Origin: Gryganskiella cystojenkinii
Taxonomy: Eukaryota > Mortierellomycota > Mortierellomycetes > Mortierellales > Mortierellaceae
Direction: 5' to 3'
DNA: 64,000 bases
Assembly (NCBI GenBank): GCA_015852425.1
Contig: JAAAIG010000048.1
Location: forward strand, 8,052-72,051
Of this stretch, positions 1-12,301 are shown piece by piece (positions within the stretch are counted from its first letter, which is position 1; every line of letters starts with the position of its first letter). The notes beneath the pieces are model-generated. The model did no database searches, was not told where the DNA came from, and saw only the letters and a program-made list of their open reading frames with translations. A program made the translations under genes and the position numbers.

Positions 1-576
1 TGAAGCGAGGATAGAAAAACGAAGAAAAAATAACGATGGTAAAAGTGGAGGGGAAATGATCGTTCTTATACGAATTCAGGGCCTGGAAACTCTCAATCCG
101 TTGTCTTTAATACCAAAAAAGAGGGTTCAACCTATTTTTTTGTATTTCGTCAGCTGGCTATCCTGCTGAGCTCTTTCCTAATCCCTACCTCAAAGGATAC
201 TTTTTTTTTCAACGGTCTACAACGACTGGCAACCACAGTCACCCCAGAAACAATCAAATTGTTGCACAAGGAGAATAAAGTCAAAAAAAAAAAAAAAAAC
301 GACCCAAAAAAACGCGGACGGTTTGATGAGATGAGCATTTTCTTTTGTGAGCAGCAGGGGATAAAAAAAATAAAGTGGTTTCTTGACCATGAAGAGAAAG
401 GTTGAAGCGACCTTTGTGGAAGGCCTATTTTCGGAATTGGGAGGAGGAGGAGTATTTTTTTTTTCCGGCGGGAACTAGATCAACTTCGCTTTCGCCATCA
501 ATAATCACACTTTCTCGTCTATCCCTTCTTTTCGAAAGTCAAGAAGGAAGTTATTACCGAGGAAGTGGACTTAGCA

Positions 577-894
577 ATGCCAAACACCGGGAAAGGAAGC
601 GATAGGACAAAAACAAAAAGACACGCAAATGACGCCAGGAAAAACATCATCATCAGAACACTTCGTGCAATTGACTTGGCAACGCGGCGCGCCGTTCAGC
701 GTAAAAGACTGGTGGCTATTAAAAAATATTATCTCGCCGACTGTAAAACGCTGGCATTAAAATCACGCTTGCATGAAGAAAAGATCCTTCTCTGGCACAA
801 ATATCTGCGGCTTAAGCCGGGCGCAAACTTATTCTTCATGACACTCTACTACCAACGGCGTGTACAACCGCATGGAAAGATAGAAGCATATTGA
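577..894 (+). CDS. Hypothetical basic small ORF, doubtful
   Basis: This is an open frame of 105 codons from an ATG at 577 to a stop at 894. The product would be very rich in Lys and Arg, with short Leu/Ala/Arg helical stretches in the middle (for example ATRRAVQRKRLVAIKKYY). I recognise no family. It has no CT-rich leader, its codon use is more A/T-ending than in the clear genes, and it lies just past the 3' end of the convergent arrestin gene. It could be a small lineage-specific gene, an eroded fragment or chance. The rest of 1-967 shows only A- and T-runs and nothing I can name. Confidence 0.2.
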   Translation: MPNTGKGSDRTKTKRHANDARKNIIIRTLRAIDLATRRAVQRKRLVAIKKYYLADCKTLALKSRLHEEKILLWHKYLRLKPGANLFFMTLYYQRRVQPHGKIEAY

Positions 895-967
895 ATAATC
901 ATTTTTTTATACTATTAGGCACAAAGCTGAAGGTTTACGCTATTATGCTTTGCAAAAAATGTTTTAA

Positions 968-3900
968 CTACCGCGCGTTAGTCGCTTGGTTGTATTTCTG
1001 GATATATGCCTGCAGTTTCGGGTTAATCGCCTTAGTCGGTCCTGTCGGGGATGAACCCGAACCGGCGGAGGAAGAAGACGAAGCTGTGGAAAACGGCGGC
1101 CCCCTTGTTGGTGGCGATGAAGATAGCGCCGCCGCTGCCTCCGCAGCTGCAACTTTTTCTCGGTATTTGTTCGCAATTGCAGCTGCTCCAGAGATCGGTT
1201 GAGCAGGGGTTGAAACATTGCCCTTGCTCACCGGAATGTCCTTTTTCTCGGGTCTCTCAAAGACTTTGGAACGAGATTGAACTTCCTGGATCTTGGGCAG
1301 GGTCTTGTCCAAGTTGAGTTCGGACCGCATCACCGACTCTGTCGTGGACACTACCGCTTCTCCTGCTGCTGCTGTTGCAGTTGCAGTCTCTGTCGTTGTC
1401 GTTGAAGGATCAAGACTAGAAGACGAAGTCGAGACCGAGACTGCAACAGCGACGGCCGAGTTTTCTGTCACATCTGCAATCAAGACCGGAGCCGAGTTGA
1501 CAGACATTCTTGGATCCAAGACTTGCCTGAGATTTCTTACCGGAGTGGCAATTGGTTCCGCTATCTCGTCCACTGTTGACATGAACTTCGATCCAGGTTG
1601 CGATCGCGGACTGTGATGACCACGATGGGGAGTGACGGTGACTGGAGCAGCAGAAGCAAAAGCCGTCGCACTGGCGACCGCTGTCGTGGCAGAGGCGACG
1701 AGGTGGTTGCTCTTCCTAGCCTCTTGTTGCTCATGAACACGAGTCTCTGTCACCGATGCTGTCACAGAAATAGCGGTATGGTCAGACTCAAGGATCGGGA
1801 TGGGTACAGGGGTAGTCACTGCGGCCACGGGATGGACGGACGACACCGTTTGGAAATTGATATCCTTCATGGTCAGATCATGAACCACATCCAAGCTCTT
1901 ATCCTTGCTCTCACCTCCATCCTCACGTCGACGTCGCCCAGCCTCTGAGGCTCGTTGTCGCTGTGGTGGTGATGAGGGACGTTGGATTTGTACGTGACTC
2001 GACATGGGGTCGCTCTTACTCGCACTAGATGTTGAGGATGACGTTGATGTTGAACTAGTACTCGTCGGTAGACTCCAACCAAGGCCCGAGGCTGCCACAG
2101 AGGCGGCAGCAGAGGCAGCGCTCTTGGCTCCGTCTGCAAAAGCCTGGATTAAATGACCACTACCACTTCCCTCCTGTTGTTGTTGCTGTTGTCCTTGTTG
2201 ACCGCTTTTCTTCTTTGGGCTGTTGATGGCCTGTCTAAGAATGCTCGTATTGACTTGATACCTGCTTGAGGAGTTGGCTCCCACAGCTCGCAAGCTATTC
2301 GCAGCAGCAATCGCCTGAGCTCGGAATTCACTGTTCGATGAGTCGGTATCCTGGTGAGAAAACTCTAAATCCAAAACCTCGTCGATAATATCCTCGGTCT
2401 GGACGGATTCCTCTACCGCATCATTCCTTTTGATATCGAGATCGTCATGTCTTTCTTGATGCTGGTGACGATGGTAGCCTACATGTTCACGAACTTGAAC
2501 CTCCGGTACCGTCGCTAATGCGGTGTCTTGGACAGGTTTTCTTGATCGATGTTGAGATCGTCCTTGATCGGGGCCATCGGACGCTTGTACCACTGGTGCC
2601 GGAGCTCTCGGTCTTGATGGCTGATGGGGCTGCGCAGGAGAATGAGGCCGACCCTGCGGCGAAGAAGATCTTTGAGACGAGAGATGAACATCCACAGCAA
2701 CGACCACTTGAGGAGCGCGTATCGATGCAATCGGTGGTAGAAAAGGATCATCTGCGGTGGGTGGTCGATGTCGAGTCCGCTCTTCCTGTTGCACCAGACC
2801 TTGACTTTTATGGTTACGGATGGACCTTGGATCAGTCGTGACATCACTATTACGAGGTAAGGATGATAAATGAGCTTGACTAGAATCACTCGAAGGGTGG
2901 GCTGCGGTAGCCAGGGTTTTGGGTTTGACTCCCACTGTGGGTTTGACACCTGGGACAGGTTTCCGTTGGGCTTTGGGATAAACGAATCCACTCCCTGGCC
3001 CCTGTGATGGCCCTTCGCCCCCAGCTCTCTGAGCACTACTTGATCTTGCAGTTGCAGTCGACCCTGGTTTCGTGCTATCTTTCTTACTCACTGTTACCGC
3101 CACCGCTGCATCAAGTCTGCTGGCTGGAGATCGCGCCCTCTGAGAAGGGGCTACGTCTGTTCGACTATTGTTAGTCGGGGATCGAGCCCGCTGTGCTGTC
3201 GCGGTTGATGACGGAGGTCTCTTGGCTGGTACAGGAGTTGGCTTAGGGACATAGGCGTTCGGTTGAGTCGCGCTCGTGGTGGACGGCTGAGGGTTCCGTA
3301 GGTGACCACTTGAAGTCTGTATAAGAGCAGCCGCAGTAGGATTCCTTAAGTGTTCACTCGAGGTCTGTGTGGAATCTATAGGACTCGCCTGAGGAGTTCG
3401 TAGGTGACCACTTGAGGTTTGAGTGACCGTGGATAATGCTTGCGGAGGTGGTGCCAGAGTCGATGCAGGTAGTGCAGTCGACGGTTCCTGAGAGGTCTCG
3501 AACTGTGGACCAGCAGGTAACGGTGATGGAGCACGAGCATGAGCATTCGCTTGTGGTTGAGACACTGCGCCTTGGTTCAAATGACGCGGTTTAGGTCCTG
3601 GAACTGGCAAAGGTCGATTCATCGGGACATGCTTGAGTTCAGGACTGGCACAGGTTCGAGGAGGAGGAGCTGTCTCCAAGATTTCATGACCATCCCTAGC
3701 ATGTTTCTGATGATGGATAGTTTTCTCGTCTTGATTCAGGAGTCGCGACAGCTCTGAAGGTTTACTGACTGTGCTCGTACTCAAGCTGGTTACCGTCGCA
3801 GGAATCTGAGGCACGGGTACTTTGATGTTGGGGTCTCGTTCTAGAGATGATGCCCTCGGTGGATCGATGAATCCAGATTTAGGAGCACTGCTGGTCGGTG

Positions 3901-6900
3901 AAAGATCTGGAACAGGAGACCCAACCCTCTTGACTCGCTCATAAGCCTCCTTTGCAAGGGCTAAACTCTCTGCTGTCTGAATTGGGATCGGTACCGGAGA
4001 GAGTGCTCTCGGCGGCTGCCTTCGAGCAACTTCCTGCCGGTGAGGTGATCCAGTTGGCGGAGGGGAAGGTAGGGGTAAAGGTCTCGCAAAAAGTGGGACC
4101 TCTGTGATTGAATCCTCAGGTGCTGAGCCGAATTCTCCCATCTGGGGAGCAGCCGCCTGACGATGAGGGTGGTGTAGGAATCGTCCCGAGGTTTGTGGCA
4201 CGACCTTTGGCGGTGATGACGCTGTAGCGATTGTAGGCGAGGCTGGAACTGTTTGATCAAGGCCATTTTGTTCTCCAAATCCGGCTGGGCTGCGTGGACT
4301 ATGCGGACTACTCGGACTATGTGGACTGTGCGGCGAAGCTGCCAAGGGACTGTACTGAGAAGAGAACGATCCGATACCCTTGGTATCAATAGCTTGAACC
4401 TGAGGTCTTCTACCTCGGCCCCCTGGCGGCGATACAGTAGTAGGGATTGAAATTGGAATGGACGGTGTAGGTCGCGTTGCCTTCGGTGCCCTTATGATCG
4501 GTTGATTATTCTGCAGTGCTAATGCATCTGCTGTCTCTTTCTTTGATATCCATTGATGGATCGCCGAGGCCATAGTCTTGTCATCTAGATCAAATTCGAC
4601 GTTATCATTTCCAAGTCCCGCGAGAGCACCGCCGAAAGCTCGCTCCTGTTGGTATTGTGCTGCGGCCTTCAAAAATTCTTTAGCTTTGGTGGTCGGCGGA
4701 GGTGCAAAGGGTGTGTACCGAACACGTTCGACCGCCGGTACATAGGCTAAGGGGACTGCCGGTCCAAGTGGTGGCGACTTTGCAAACCGACGTCCGACAG
4801 GATCCTGAGCATCATCGTTTTGGTTCCTTCGATGCTCATGCTGAAGATGCGAACTAGAAGTAGGGCTCGTCGATCGTTGAATTTTATCCGCAAGCTTGCT
4901 CAACTTGTGCTTGGGACTCGAGAGAATTGATCGGATAGAGGTGATCGAGTTTGCTGGGGAGAGTTCACGCTCATCGCCACGCCATTCACCTTGTCGTCCA
5001 ACACTGCTGAATTCTAGTGGATCAGTCCCGTCTTCGCCCTCTCCGTTTGTTAAAGTGAGATCCTCACTGGATCCGACCCTGCCGCTAGGGGGTCCTCCTC
5101 CAGCATTGTAATTATCATCAATGTCCATGTCATCGGTCACGAGGTTATATTGGTGAGGTAAATGGTCGAGCTGTGGTTTGGGTGCGGGGGTCAGGGAGGC
5201 TGGATGACAGATCTTGATCGGGATCTCGACCGCGAGTTCGCCGCTAAATACAAATACAAATAAAAAAAAATAAAAAAATATGCGATAATACACCATTAAT
5301 ACCAGGCGTGCTTTTGCTTGACCATCACAACACAAACAATGTTTACGTCATGACATACCTGAAAGCACCGAGAAGCATTGACACAGTGACAAAACAGGTC
5401 ACTTCAAACAGGGCTGTTCCTCGGATCGTCCTTGCGTTTCCGGGCACGATCATGTTGATGGTCATGGATCGCTCCTCGCCAGTGTCAAAGAGGTAACTCG
5501 ACGACTTGAATTCATGCGTCCCAATGACCTCAGAGACAGAGACTGTATCAATTTTTAAATGTGGGTTCCTCTCTGCTTTGTCTCTGTCCGCGACCATCTC
5601 CAGTTTCCTCGCAACTCCCAACCGGATGCCTTGTACCTATACGAAATTCACATTTGACTTTTTAATGTTGAGGATCACTAACTAGTGACTTTTTTGTTCG
5701 CAAATTCCTTTCCATTTACCTTTCGACTTGTGTTGTTGGTGACTTTGACCTCGACCGTGAGATTGCCTCCTGCCGAATGGAGTCTCTCCGAGAGCATGGC
5801 CTCGAGCATCAAGTTACCACTGCCGCCCCAAAAGAGCTTTGTCGAGTTACTAGCGCGAACGGGTAATCGATACTCTGGATTATAACCATCCCAAGCTTCG
5901 ACCACGAACGCTTCCTTGGTCTTGATGACTGTCTCATCCTTGCCGTGGTAGAATACTTGGACCAGACTAGGATGAGATCATCATTGAGCATATAAAAAAT
6001 GAACAGTTTTAACGATTTTTTTTTAGTTTAGGGCTTGAGCTCAAGCAAGGTACAAATAAAGGAAGAAAGAAAGAAAAAAAAAAAAAAAGGAGTAAGAAAA
6101 CATACCCAGTGACAACGTATCGTAGACTAGCGGTCTGTCCAAAGACCAAGCTAGAAGGACAATCTAACGGCAATTGAAACGCAAAAGGGAACGTAGTCTT
6201 GCCCTTTTTGGCCATCCAGAACCCATTCTCATCACAGGATCCATGAACTGCATTCGAGGGAGGCAAGTTCTTGGCACCCTGGAAACAGAGTCTTGAAGAA
6301 AGGAAGGACTGAGTTGCAGTGAATTCCTTGGATGTGATTTCTGTGGTTTTTTTTGGGCGAAGTCGAGACAGAAAAGATTGAGTAAAAAAAAATAGGCTCT
6401 CACAACACGTTTTAAAAATCGGTCTGATCATTCTTTTGGTACCTTCGTACGCCGCCAACTCGACTGCGATCTCGCCCAGTTTCAAGGACCGAGAACTGGT
6501 CGCGGTCACCTCCATGCGCCCAAACAGGTTCCCGCCGGCTTGAAAAATAGTAGAGTCGAAAAAGATTCGAATCTTCAACTTGCTGCATTTCGCCGCTGGT
6601 TGGTGTTGTGCATTCATGGGGCGGAATGCAATATTGTTGGCCATTGTCATGGCGGAGGAGGTCACAGCTTCAATAAAACCGGATCCGGACCCTCCTGATC
6701 CAGGGACTGACGAACCTGGTGGTGGTAAAACAGGTGGCATTTTGGGTAAGACCACGGTCATGTGTTCTTCAATGTGTTGATCGATATGGTACGTATGGTA
6801 AGAAGAAGGGGCAGCTTGTCCAGCCGACGGTGGGTGAGGAAGAGGATGGCGCTGTTGTCCTTGATGGGGAGGCGTGGGATCATGATAATGTTGTTGTTGT

Positions 6901-7223
6901 TGGCGGTGATCATGAACTATAAAAGCAGAAGAGGATGCTGGAGGGGGATCTATCTTATCGTTGTCTTGCACATGGTGATGATGGTGGCGGGGTTGTGGCT
7001 GAGGTAGTGGCGTGAATTCTGGTGCGGGATATCTTGTTCTTGTCCTTCCACGTTCTTCAGGCTGATATTGATGATGGTGGTGTTCGTGGTTCTGATTACG
7101 AATCGGAAGGTGTCCAGAGGAAGGTGGTGAGGACGATGGTTGTTGCTGCCCTGTAGGGGAACGAGTGCGGAGGTAGGCGTGACGGTTGAGACTGATGTCG
7201 GATTGTGGGTAAGTCGTCGACAT
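968..7223 (-). CDS. Arrestin-domain protein with a very long disordered tail
   Basis: Predicted alpha-arrestin-type adaptor, a family that links membrane cargo to ubiquitin ligases and endocytosis. Exons on the minus strand: 7223-6443, 6340-6106, 5966-5720, 5636-5359 and 5243-968, giving 1,938 aa. Residues 1-205 are low complexity (Pro, His, Gln). The arrestin N-lobe spans about 210-345, with strands such as KLKIRIFFDSTIFQAGGNLF and SLRYVVTG. The C-lobe spans about 355-530, with the beta-strand pair LTVEVKVTNNTSRKV and EEERS-like turns, ending near LAVEIPIKICHPASL. The remaining 1,400 residues are disordered: SPHSP repeats, three copies of a QTSSGHLRNP decapeptide, and Ala/Ser/Thr-rich blocks. 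I did not see the PPxY motif common in ARTs. The family call is secure. The tail is one uninterrupted 4.3 kb exon, so it is not an annotation artefact of introns. Confidence 0.85.
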
Positions 7224-7998
7224 GGCTCATATGAGAGGGGAAGAGAAGGGTTCAAACAACCTCGAGTTTGTTTTGATGCCACGAGAAAGAGGGTCCTTTT
7301 GAGGGCCGACGAGGAGAGTAGAGAGAGACGAGGGAGAGTGGATAGATCGAAGATGGGTGGAAAAGTAAGGAAGAAGAGGGAACAAAGTACAAGGAAAAGA
7401 CACGGGCTTAGTCAAGTCGACAGAACAGCAAAAAAAGAAAAAAAGGAATTGGGGGAATAGTGAGGGAGGGAGGTGAGAGAGGAAGGGCAGTGAGGAACAA
7501 CAATAAAAACAGCCAGCCAGAAATGACCGTGACCGACCGCAGTGAAATCATCCTAAAGAAAGAGAAAGAGAGGATGACTTTGCAGTTGCCCCCTAAATAT
7601 TTTTTTTTTCTTTGCACGCTGTTTTCCTCCTGACCTTCTTCCTTTTGGGTTCGCAGCGTGTCTGTGTACTTGTTCTAAACCTGTCCATCTCTCCCCTGTT
7701 ATTGTCATAATCATTTGGTGTCGCAAAGCTCGGACGCAGCCCTGCTCCTCATCCCCTCGTCATCGACTTTGTTCGAGGAAGTTATTTCTGCTTCCAGCAG
7801 CAAAATCAGGCACCAAAAACATGGAAATTAATTAATTTTTGGTGGCGTCAAATAAGAGCGAAGCCCATGCGATAGATAGAAATTTGATAATCTGGTGTTC
7901 TCTGCAATGAATACGTGGATGAACGTGTAATGGAAACATGTTTTACTCCTTTTTCATTCATTCCGGCTCTCCTTGAATCTAATCTCATTTCCACACAA
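7224..7998. promoter_or_regulatory. Divergent intergenic region, arrestin / TMX2-like
   Basis: A 775-bp region between two divergent start codons. The half next to the arrestin gene is GA-rich on the plus strand, that is CT-rich in the arrestin transcript direction, as expected for its 5' leader. No coding signal and no site that I can name. Confidence 0.4.
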
Positions 7999-9179
7999 AT
8001 GTCGCTCGCAAAGCGGTTACTCCACCCTCACTATGTCGCAAACTCCATCCTCGCGGTAGCCTACCCTGCCTACCAGATCATTTCCCATCCCGAGTACCTC
8101 AACACCGAGACCATCGCAGCCTATTCGCGTTACCTCTTGCCAGCCCTGGTCCTCCTTTTGATCAAGGTCCGTGGATCCCAGTCAGCAGAGGAACTCGTCA
8201 GCGTGGTCGCGCTCTATATCAAAGTCTATTCTCTCTATGGATTCTGGAGCATTACCAAAGAGAAGGCGATCCTCTTTGGGTTGGAATGGTCTGGTTGGTG
8301 GAGAGTTGTCTTGTTCCTTTTCGCCTGGTTGGGTAAGAAAAAGAAGAGGGACTCTACTGGGATTATGCGTGAGGAGGCCTTTCTAATGTATTCATATATT
8401 ATCATATTGTTATAGCCATCTTTATCGCATTGCCTCAACCATCGTATCAGGGACCATCCAAGATCATCTGGTTAAGCGCCTCTCAACTCGAATACTTGAC
8501 TACCCCTGGATCGCACAAGGGCAAAGGGAAAAAGATCTCGACTACTTCTTCATCTGTCAGGAACAGGTCCTCAGCAGCCAAGATTGTGGAGCTGGACGAG
8601 GATGGTCAACCCTTGGATCAGGAGGATCATGAGGAACAGGGACATGATCATACTCAGGGAGAGACGGACGCTGGTCTGTCAGAACTAGACCCAAGTCATT
8701 ACTGGATCATTGCGTTTACGACCACTTGGAGTTCACCCTGTCGCCATTTTGAAGCTGTCCTTGCGAGATGTTCGATCAAGTAAGCAACAGGTCCTGTGCG
8801 CAAGGAGCATCGATATTTTTGGCCATCCGTAAGAGAAACTCGGTTTCACTGACCGCATTATCCCCGTCTTCTGATGAATAGAAACAAGAGCAAGACTGTT
8901 CATTTCGCAAAGATTGACATGGACACGGTCGAGGAGGGTGATCAGATTGCGGACCGATTTAAAATCAACTTGTCAGCCACTACGTTGGATCTCCCAACCT
9001 TGATCCTTTTCAAGGATGGGAAACCCTTGAAGCAATTGCCTTTAAAACTCGGGACAAAAGTCGGAGGCGAGGTTCTCGGTAAAGTTGGATGGGATCGATC
9101 CGAGTCCTCGGTCGAGACGACCTTTGAGTTGGCGCTGTTGGGTTCTGGCAAGGAGTCATTTGCACGCGAGTCGACTTGA
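7999..9179 (+). CDS. TMX2-like thioredoxin-related transmembrane protein
   Basis: Predicted ER or ER-mitochondria contact membrane protein of the thioredoxin superfamily, closest in layout to animal TMX2. Exons: 7999-8332, 8416-8779 and 8882-9179, giving 331 aa. The N-terminal ~110 residues carry several hydrophobic segments (around SILAVAYPAYQII, YLLPALVLLLI and WWRVVLFLFAWL). They are followed by the QPSYQGPSKIIWLS stretch that precedes the thioredoxin domain in TMX2. The fold follows with FTTTWSSPCRHFE, FAKIDMD and the cis-Pro region LDLPTLILFKDGKP. The active-site position reads SSPC, keeping only the second cysteine, as in TMX2 (SNDC in human). It is therefore unlikely to be a standard disulfide isomerase. 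There is an in-frame ATG upstream at 7930; I chose 7999 because the protein alignment starts there. Confidence 0.85.
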
Positions 9180-10606
9180 TATAAAAAAAAAGAACAGAAA
9201 AACCGAAGGGAATAGCTGAGAAAAAGACGCGGAGAAGGAAGGAGAAGGATTAGAAAATGCTGGTAAAACCATCGAATAACAGCATCCGACACAAAAATAG
9301 TATTTCGACTACAAATAAATGATCCGTCCGATATCTCACAAAACTACTAGGATTGCCGTTTTGTCGATCGATGAGGGAAACAGCCAGGTCTCTATTATAT
9401 CAACTCCAATGCAGCAAATGAACAGGGTCCAAAGGAGAGCAAACAAATAAACGCGGACCGAGTTTTACGCCTAACGCCCAACAGCCTTTTCTTCTTTTGA
9501 AGGGATCTTGCGTTTTGGTGGCGGCCGGTGGGCGCCTTGCGGCAAGAAATCTGGCAAAAAAGAGCACCACGCGACCTAAACGAAATAAAGGCGAAAAAAA
9601 AAAAAAAAAAAAAGACGGCGCCCCTTTCGGACTCTGTTTCCTTCGACACGTTCGAGAGAATCATAAATTGAAGGTTGCACGAAACCTTTTTTCCATCGCA
9701 GGAATGAATCCGAGCACACAAAGCAAAGCAGATAAAATTAGACTGACTTTGATTGACAATTGCTTCCGAGCACGAAGTTGAAGTGGACTTTGGAGAGATG
9801 AGAAAGATTGAGGTGATAATGACAAACAGAAACAATCACAAAAAGGTGGAGGAAAGAGGAGGCAAAGTGGAAAGTGGAAAGAAAAAAGGGGGGGGAGAAG
9901 GAGGCGAGATGGAGTAAGCTTATCATGCACAAGGGAAAAAGGAAAAGGAGCAAGAAAAAAAAGGGACGCGATGCAGAGTGATGCAACAAGAGACAGGATT
10001 GTCGGTAATCCACAGGGCTTTGGAGGAACAGGGGGGAGGACATCAAGTTGTTTGTGCAAGGCATAGTCTGCGACATTCTTTTGCTCACTATTTTTCCGAG
10101 AGCTGCCCAGCCCAAGGCAAACTAGGTACTGAACAGCCCAGAAGGATAAAGTATTTGAATGTTGCATGTGTGGCAATGGGGATGCCATTCGATGCAGCCC
10201 ATCTGTGGCAACTCGAGAGAGTGGAGGCGGTAGGCTGTGGTGCGTGAACAATGAACAAAATGTTTTAATTTTTTTAAGGTCTAAATGACGATTGACACAG
10301 CACAGACAGACTGACGCACATTTCTTTTCTTCATTTCAATTCTCCCCTCATCCTCACGCATCACTGCCTGTGCGCACTTTTTACCACTTCCTCTCTGTGT
10401 TTCTTTTTCCTTTTCATTCTCTTTCATCTCTCTCTCTCTTTCCTACTTTTGGTTCTTTCTTTTGCATAACCATTCCGTTTCCTCGATACACCTCCTTCTC
10501 TGTCTTTGTCGCTTTCTCTTCCCTCTCTCGCTTTCTCTCCCTTTGTCTCTCCCTTTCTCTCCTCTCTCTTGCTCTTTCTCTTTCTACGCTCACATTCATT
10601 CACACA
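9180..10606. other. Intergenic region with CT-rich UXS1 leader
   Basis: The left part is the TMX2-like 3' flank, with a poly(A)-type signal near 9314. The middle holds A-runs (around 9597-9614) and no convincing gene. From about 10330 to 10595 the plus strand is almost pure C/T, with TCTC runs, directly before the UXS1 ATG. I read this as promoter plus 5' leader. The open frame that crosses it is not coding-like. Confidence 0.45.
9314..9319 (+). terminator. Poly(A) signal candidate, TMX2-like gene
   Basis: AATAAA hexamer 135 nt after the stop codon, on the coding strand. Position only; no transcript evidence. Confidence 0.35.
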
Positions 10607-12301
10607 ATGGAAGACACAATACGCCTGCTGGAACAACACCTCCACCTCGGTCAGCCCGGTCGACCCAACCACACCTACTCTTCCGAAGACGCCGGACCAG
10701 AGACTCCCATAAGTGCCAGTGACGATACCGCCCCCACTACTACAAGGTCTAATTCTATCGGATCTAATGACACCTCTCTCACAGAACCAACAGTTCTCTT
10801 GAAGCAAGTTCAAGACGATGCTGCTGCCAGGATACTCAGAGAAGATTTAACCACCATTACTACTACCTCTCCGACATCACCAGCGACTCCTGCACCAGCA
10901 TCTGCAAGATCTCAGCAACTGCCTCAACAACAAGAGCTTGTTACCGTCGTCGGGGATAGAGAAGTCCGTTCCGATATGGCACTCTCGGCCCTGCAGCAGC
11001 TCTATCTCCCCATCCAAACAGATCTCTACCGACATGTTGATCTCGAAACCAAGACTTTGTCCTTCCCGCATCAACCCGGGTTCCCAGCCGTGAAAATGTT
11101 GCCGAATCAAGAACGGAAACGGATCCTGGTGACTGGTGGAGCTGGCTTTGTCGGGTCTCATCTCGTCGATCGTTTAATGTTAATGGGTCATGAGGTCATT
11201 GTCCTCGATAACTTCTTTACAGGATCCAAGAGGAACGTTCAACACTGGCTGGGTCACCCTCACTTTGAGTTGATTCGACACGATGTTGTCGACCCGTTCA
11301 TGATCGAGGTCGACCAGATCTATCATCTGGCCTGTCCGGCATCCCCTCCACATTATCAGTACAACCCGATCAAGACTGTCAAGACCTCGGTCATGGGGAC
11401 GATCAACATGTTGGGACTCGCGAAACGGACCAAGGCCAGGTTCTTGTTGACTTCTACCTCAGGTATGAACATCTTTCTTCCACGTTTGGGGGAGGGGGTC
11501 TAATGCAAGGATACGACTTGAACTAGGCTATTTTTTTTATTTCTCCGTTGAAACATTTTCAAGGACAGATGCGCCTTGTGCTGCACAATGACATTTTTTT
11601 TCTTCTTTTTTGTAAAAGAGCCGACAGAAGGGGTCTGACAATCAATCACTCTCTCAAACTCAACTAATATTCTTTACTTTGTATTCGCCATAAATATAGA
11701 GGTCTATGGCGATCCAGAGGAACATCCGCAAAAGGAGACTTATTGGGGCCATGTCAACCCGATCGGACCTCGAGCCTGTTACGACGAAGGAAAACGCGTG
11801 GCTGAAACGTTGACCTACTCTTATATGAATCAGGACAATGTCGATGTCCGTGTCGCCAGGATCTTCAACACGTTTGGACCGAGAATGAACGAGCATGACG
11901 GACGCGTGGTCAGCAACTTTATCATGCAGGCTCTCCGGGGCGACGAACTTACAATCTATGGCGACGGTCAACAGACCCGTTCCTTCCAATATATCCATGA
12001 CTTGATCGATGGCCTCATTTTGCTTATGAACAAGGACTACCGAGAACCTGTCAACCTTGGCAATCCAGAGGAATACACGATCCGAGAATTTGCAGAGATG
12101 ATCCGGGACGAGATCAATACTGAGGTCAAGATCACGGGCCGTCCTCCAATCGAGGATGACCCTCAGAGACGGCGACCGGATATTGGCCGTGCTCAAAAAC
12201 ATCTGGGTTGGGCACCCAAGTTCTCGGTCAACCAAGGGATCCGTGAGACAGTTCAGTACTTTAAAAAGACCAAGGATGAACAGTCTTCCTATTGCACTTG
12301 A
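10607..12301 (+). CDS. UXS1: UDP-glucuronate decarboxylase (UDP-xylose synthase)
   Basis: NAD-dependent short-chain (extended SDR) enzyme that converts UDP-glucuronate to UDP-xylose, a nucleotide sugar used in glycan and capsule or wall synthesis. Two exons, 10607-11462 and 11700-12301, give 485 aa. The Rossmann motif [10 protein letters not shown] lies at about residue 177. The family block [14 protein letters not shown], the TSTSGEVYGDP segment across the intron, and the catalytic YxxxK (YDEGK, Tyr about 313) are present. So are the [10 protein letters not shown] and [12 protein letters not shown] substrate-binding regions. The first ~160 residues are Ser/Thr/Pro-rich and disordered, without an obvious membrane anchor, so a soluble cytosolic form is likely, unlike the anchored animal Golgi enzyme. 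I chose the ATG at 10607 because upstream sequence is CT-rich leader. Confidence 0.93.

Noticed and set aside
1293..1616. Plus-strand open frames inside the arrestin tail
   Set aside because: They are shadows of the repetitive Ser/Ala/Thr codons of the minus-strand gene and have no leader or splice context.
9497..9781. Lys-rich ORF downstream of the TMX2-like gene
   Set aside because: It runs through an A homopolymer and has no recognisable domain; judged chance.
10292..10606. In-frame N-terminal extension of UXS1
   Set aside because: It is composed of CT-rich leader translated as Ser/Leu/Phe; the ATG at 10607 is a better start.
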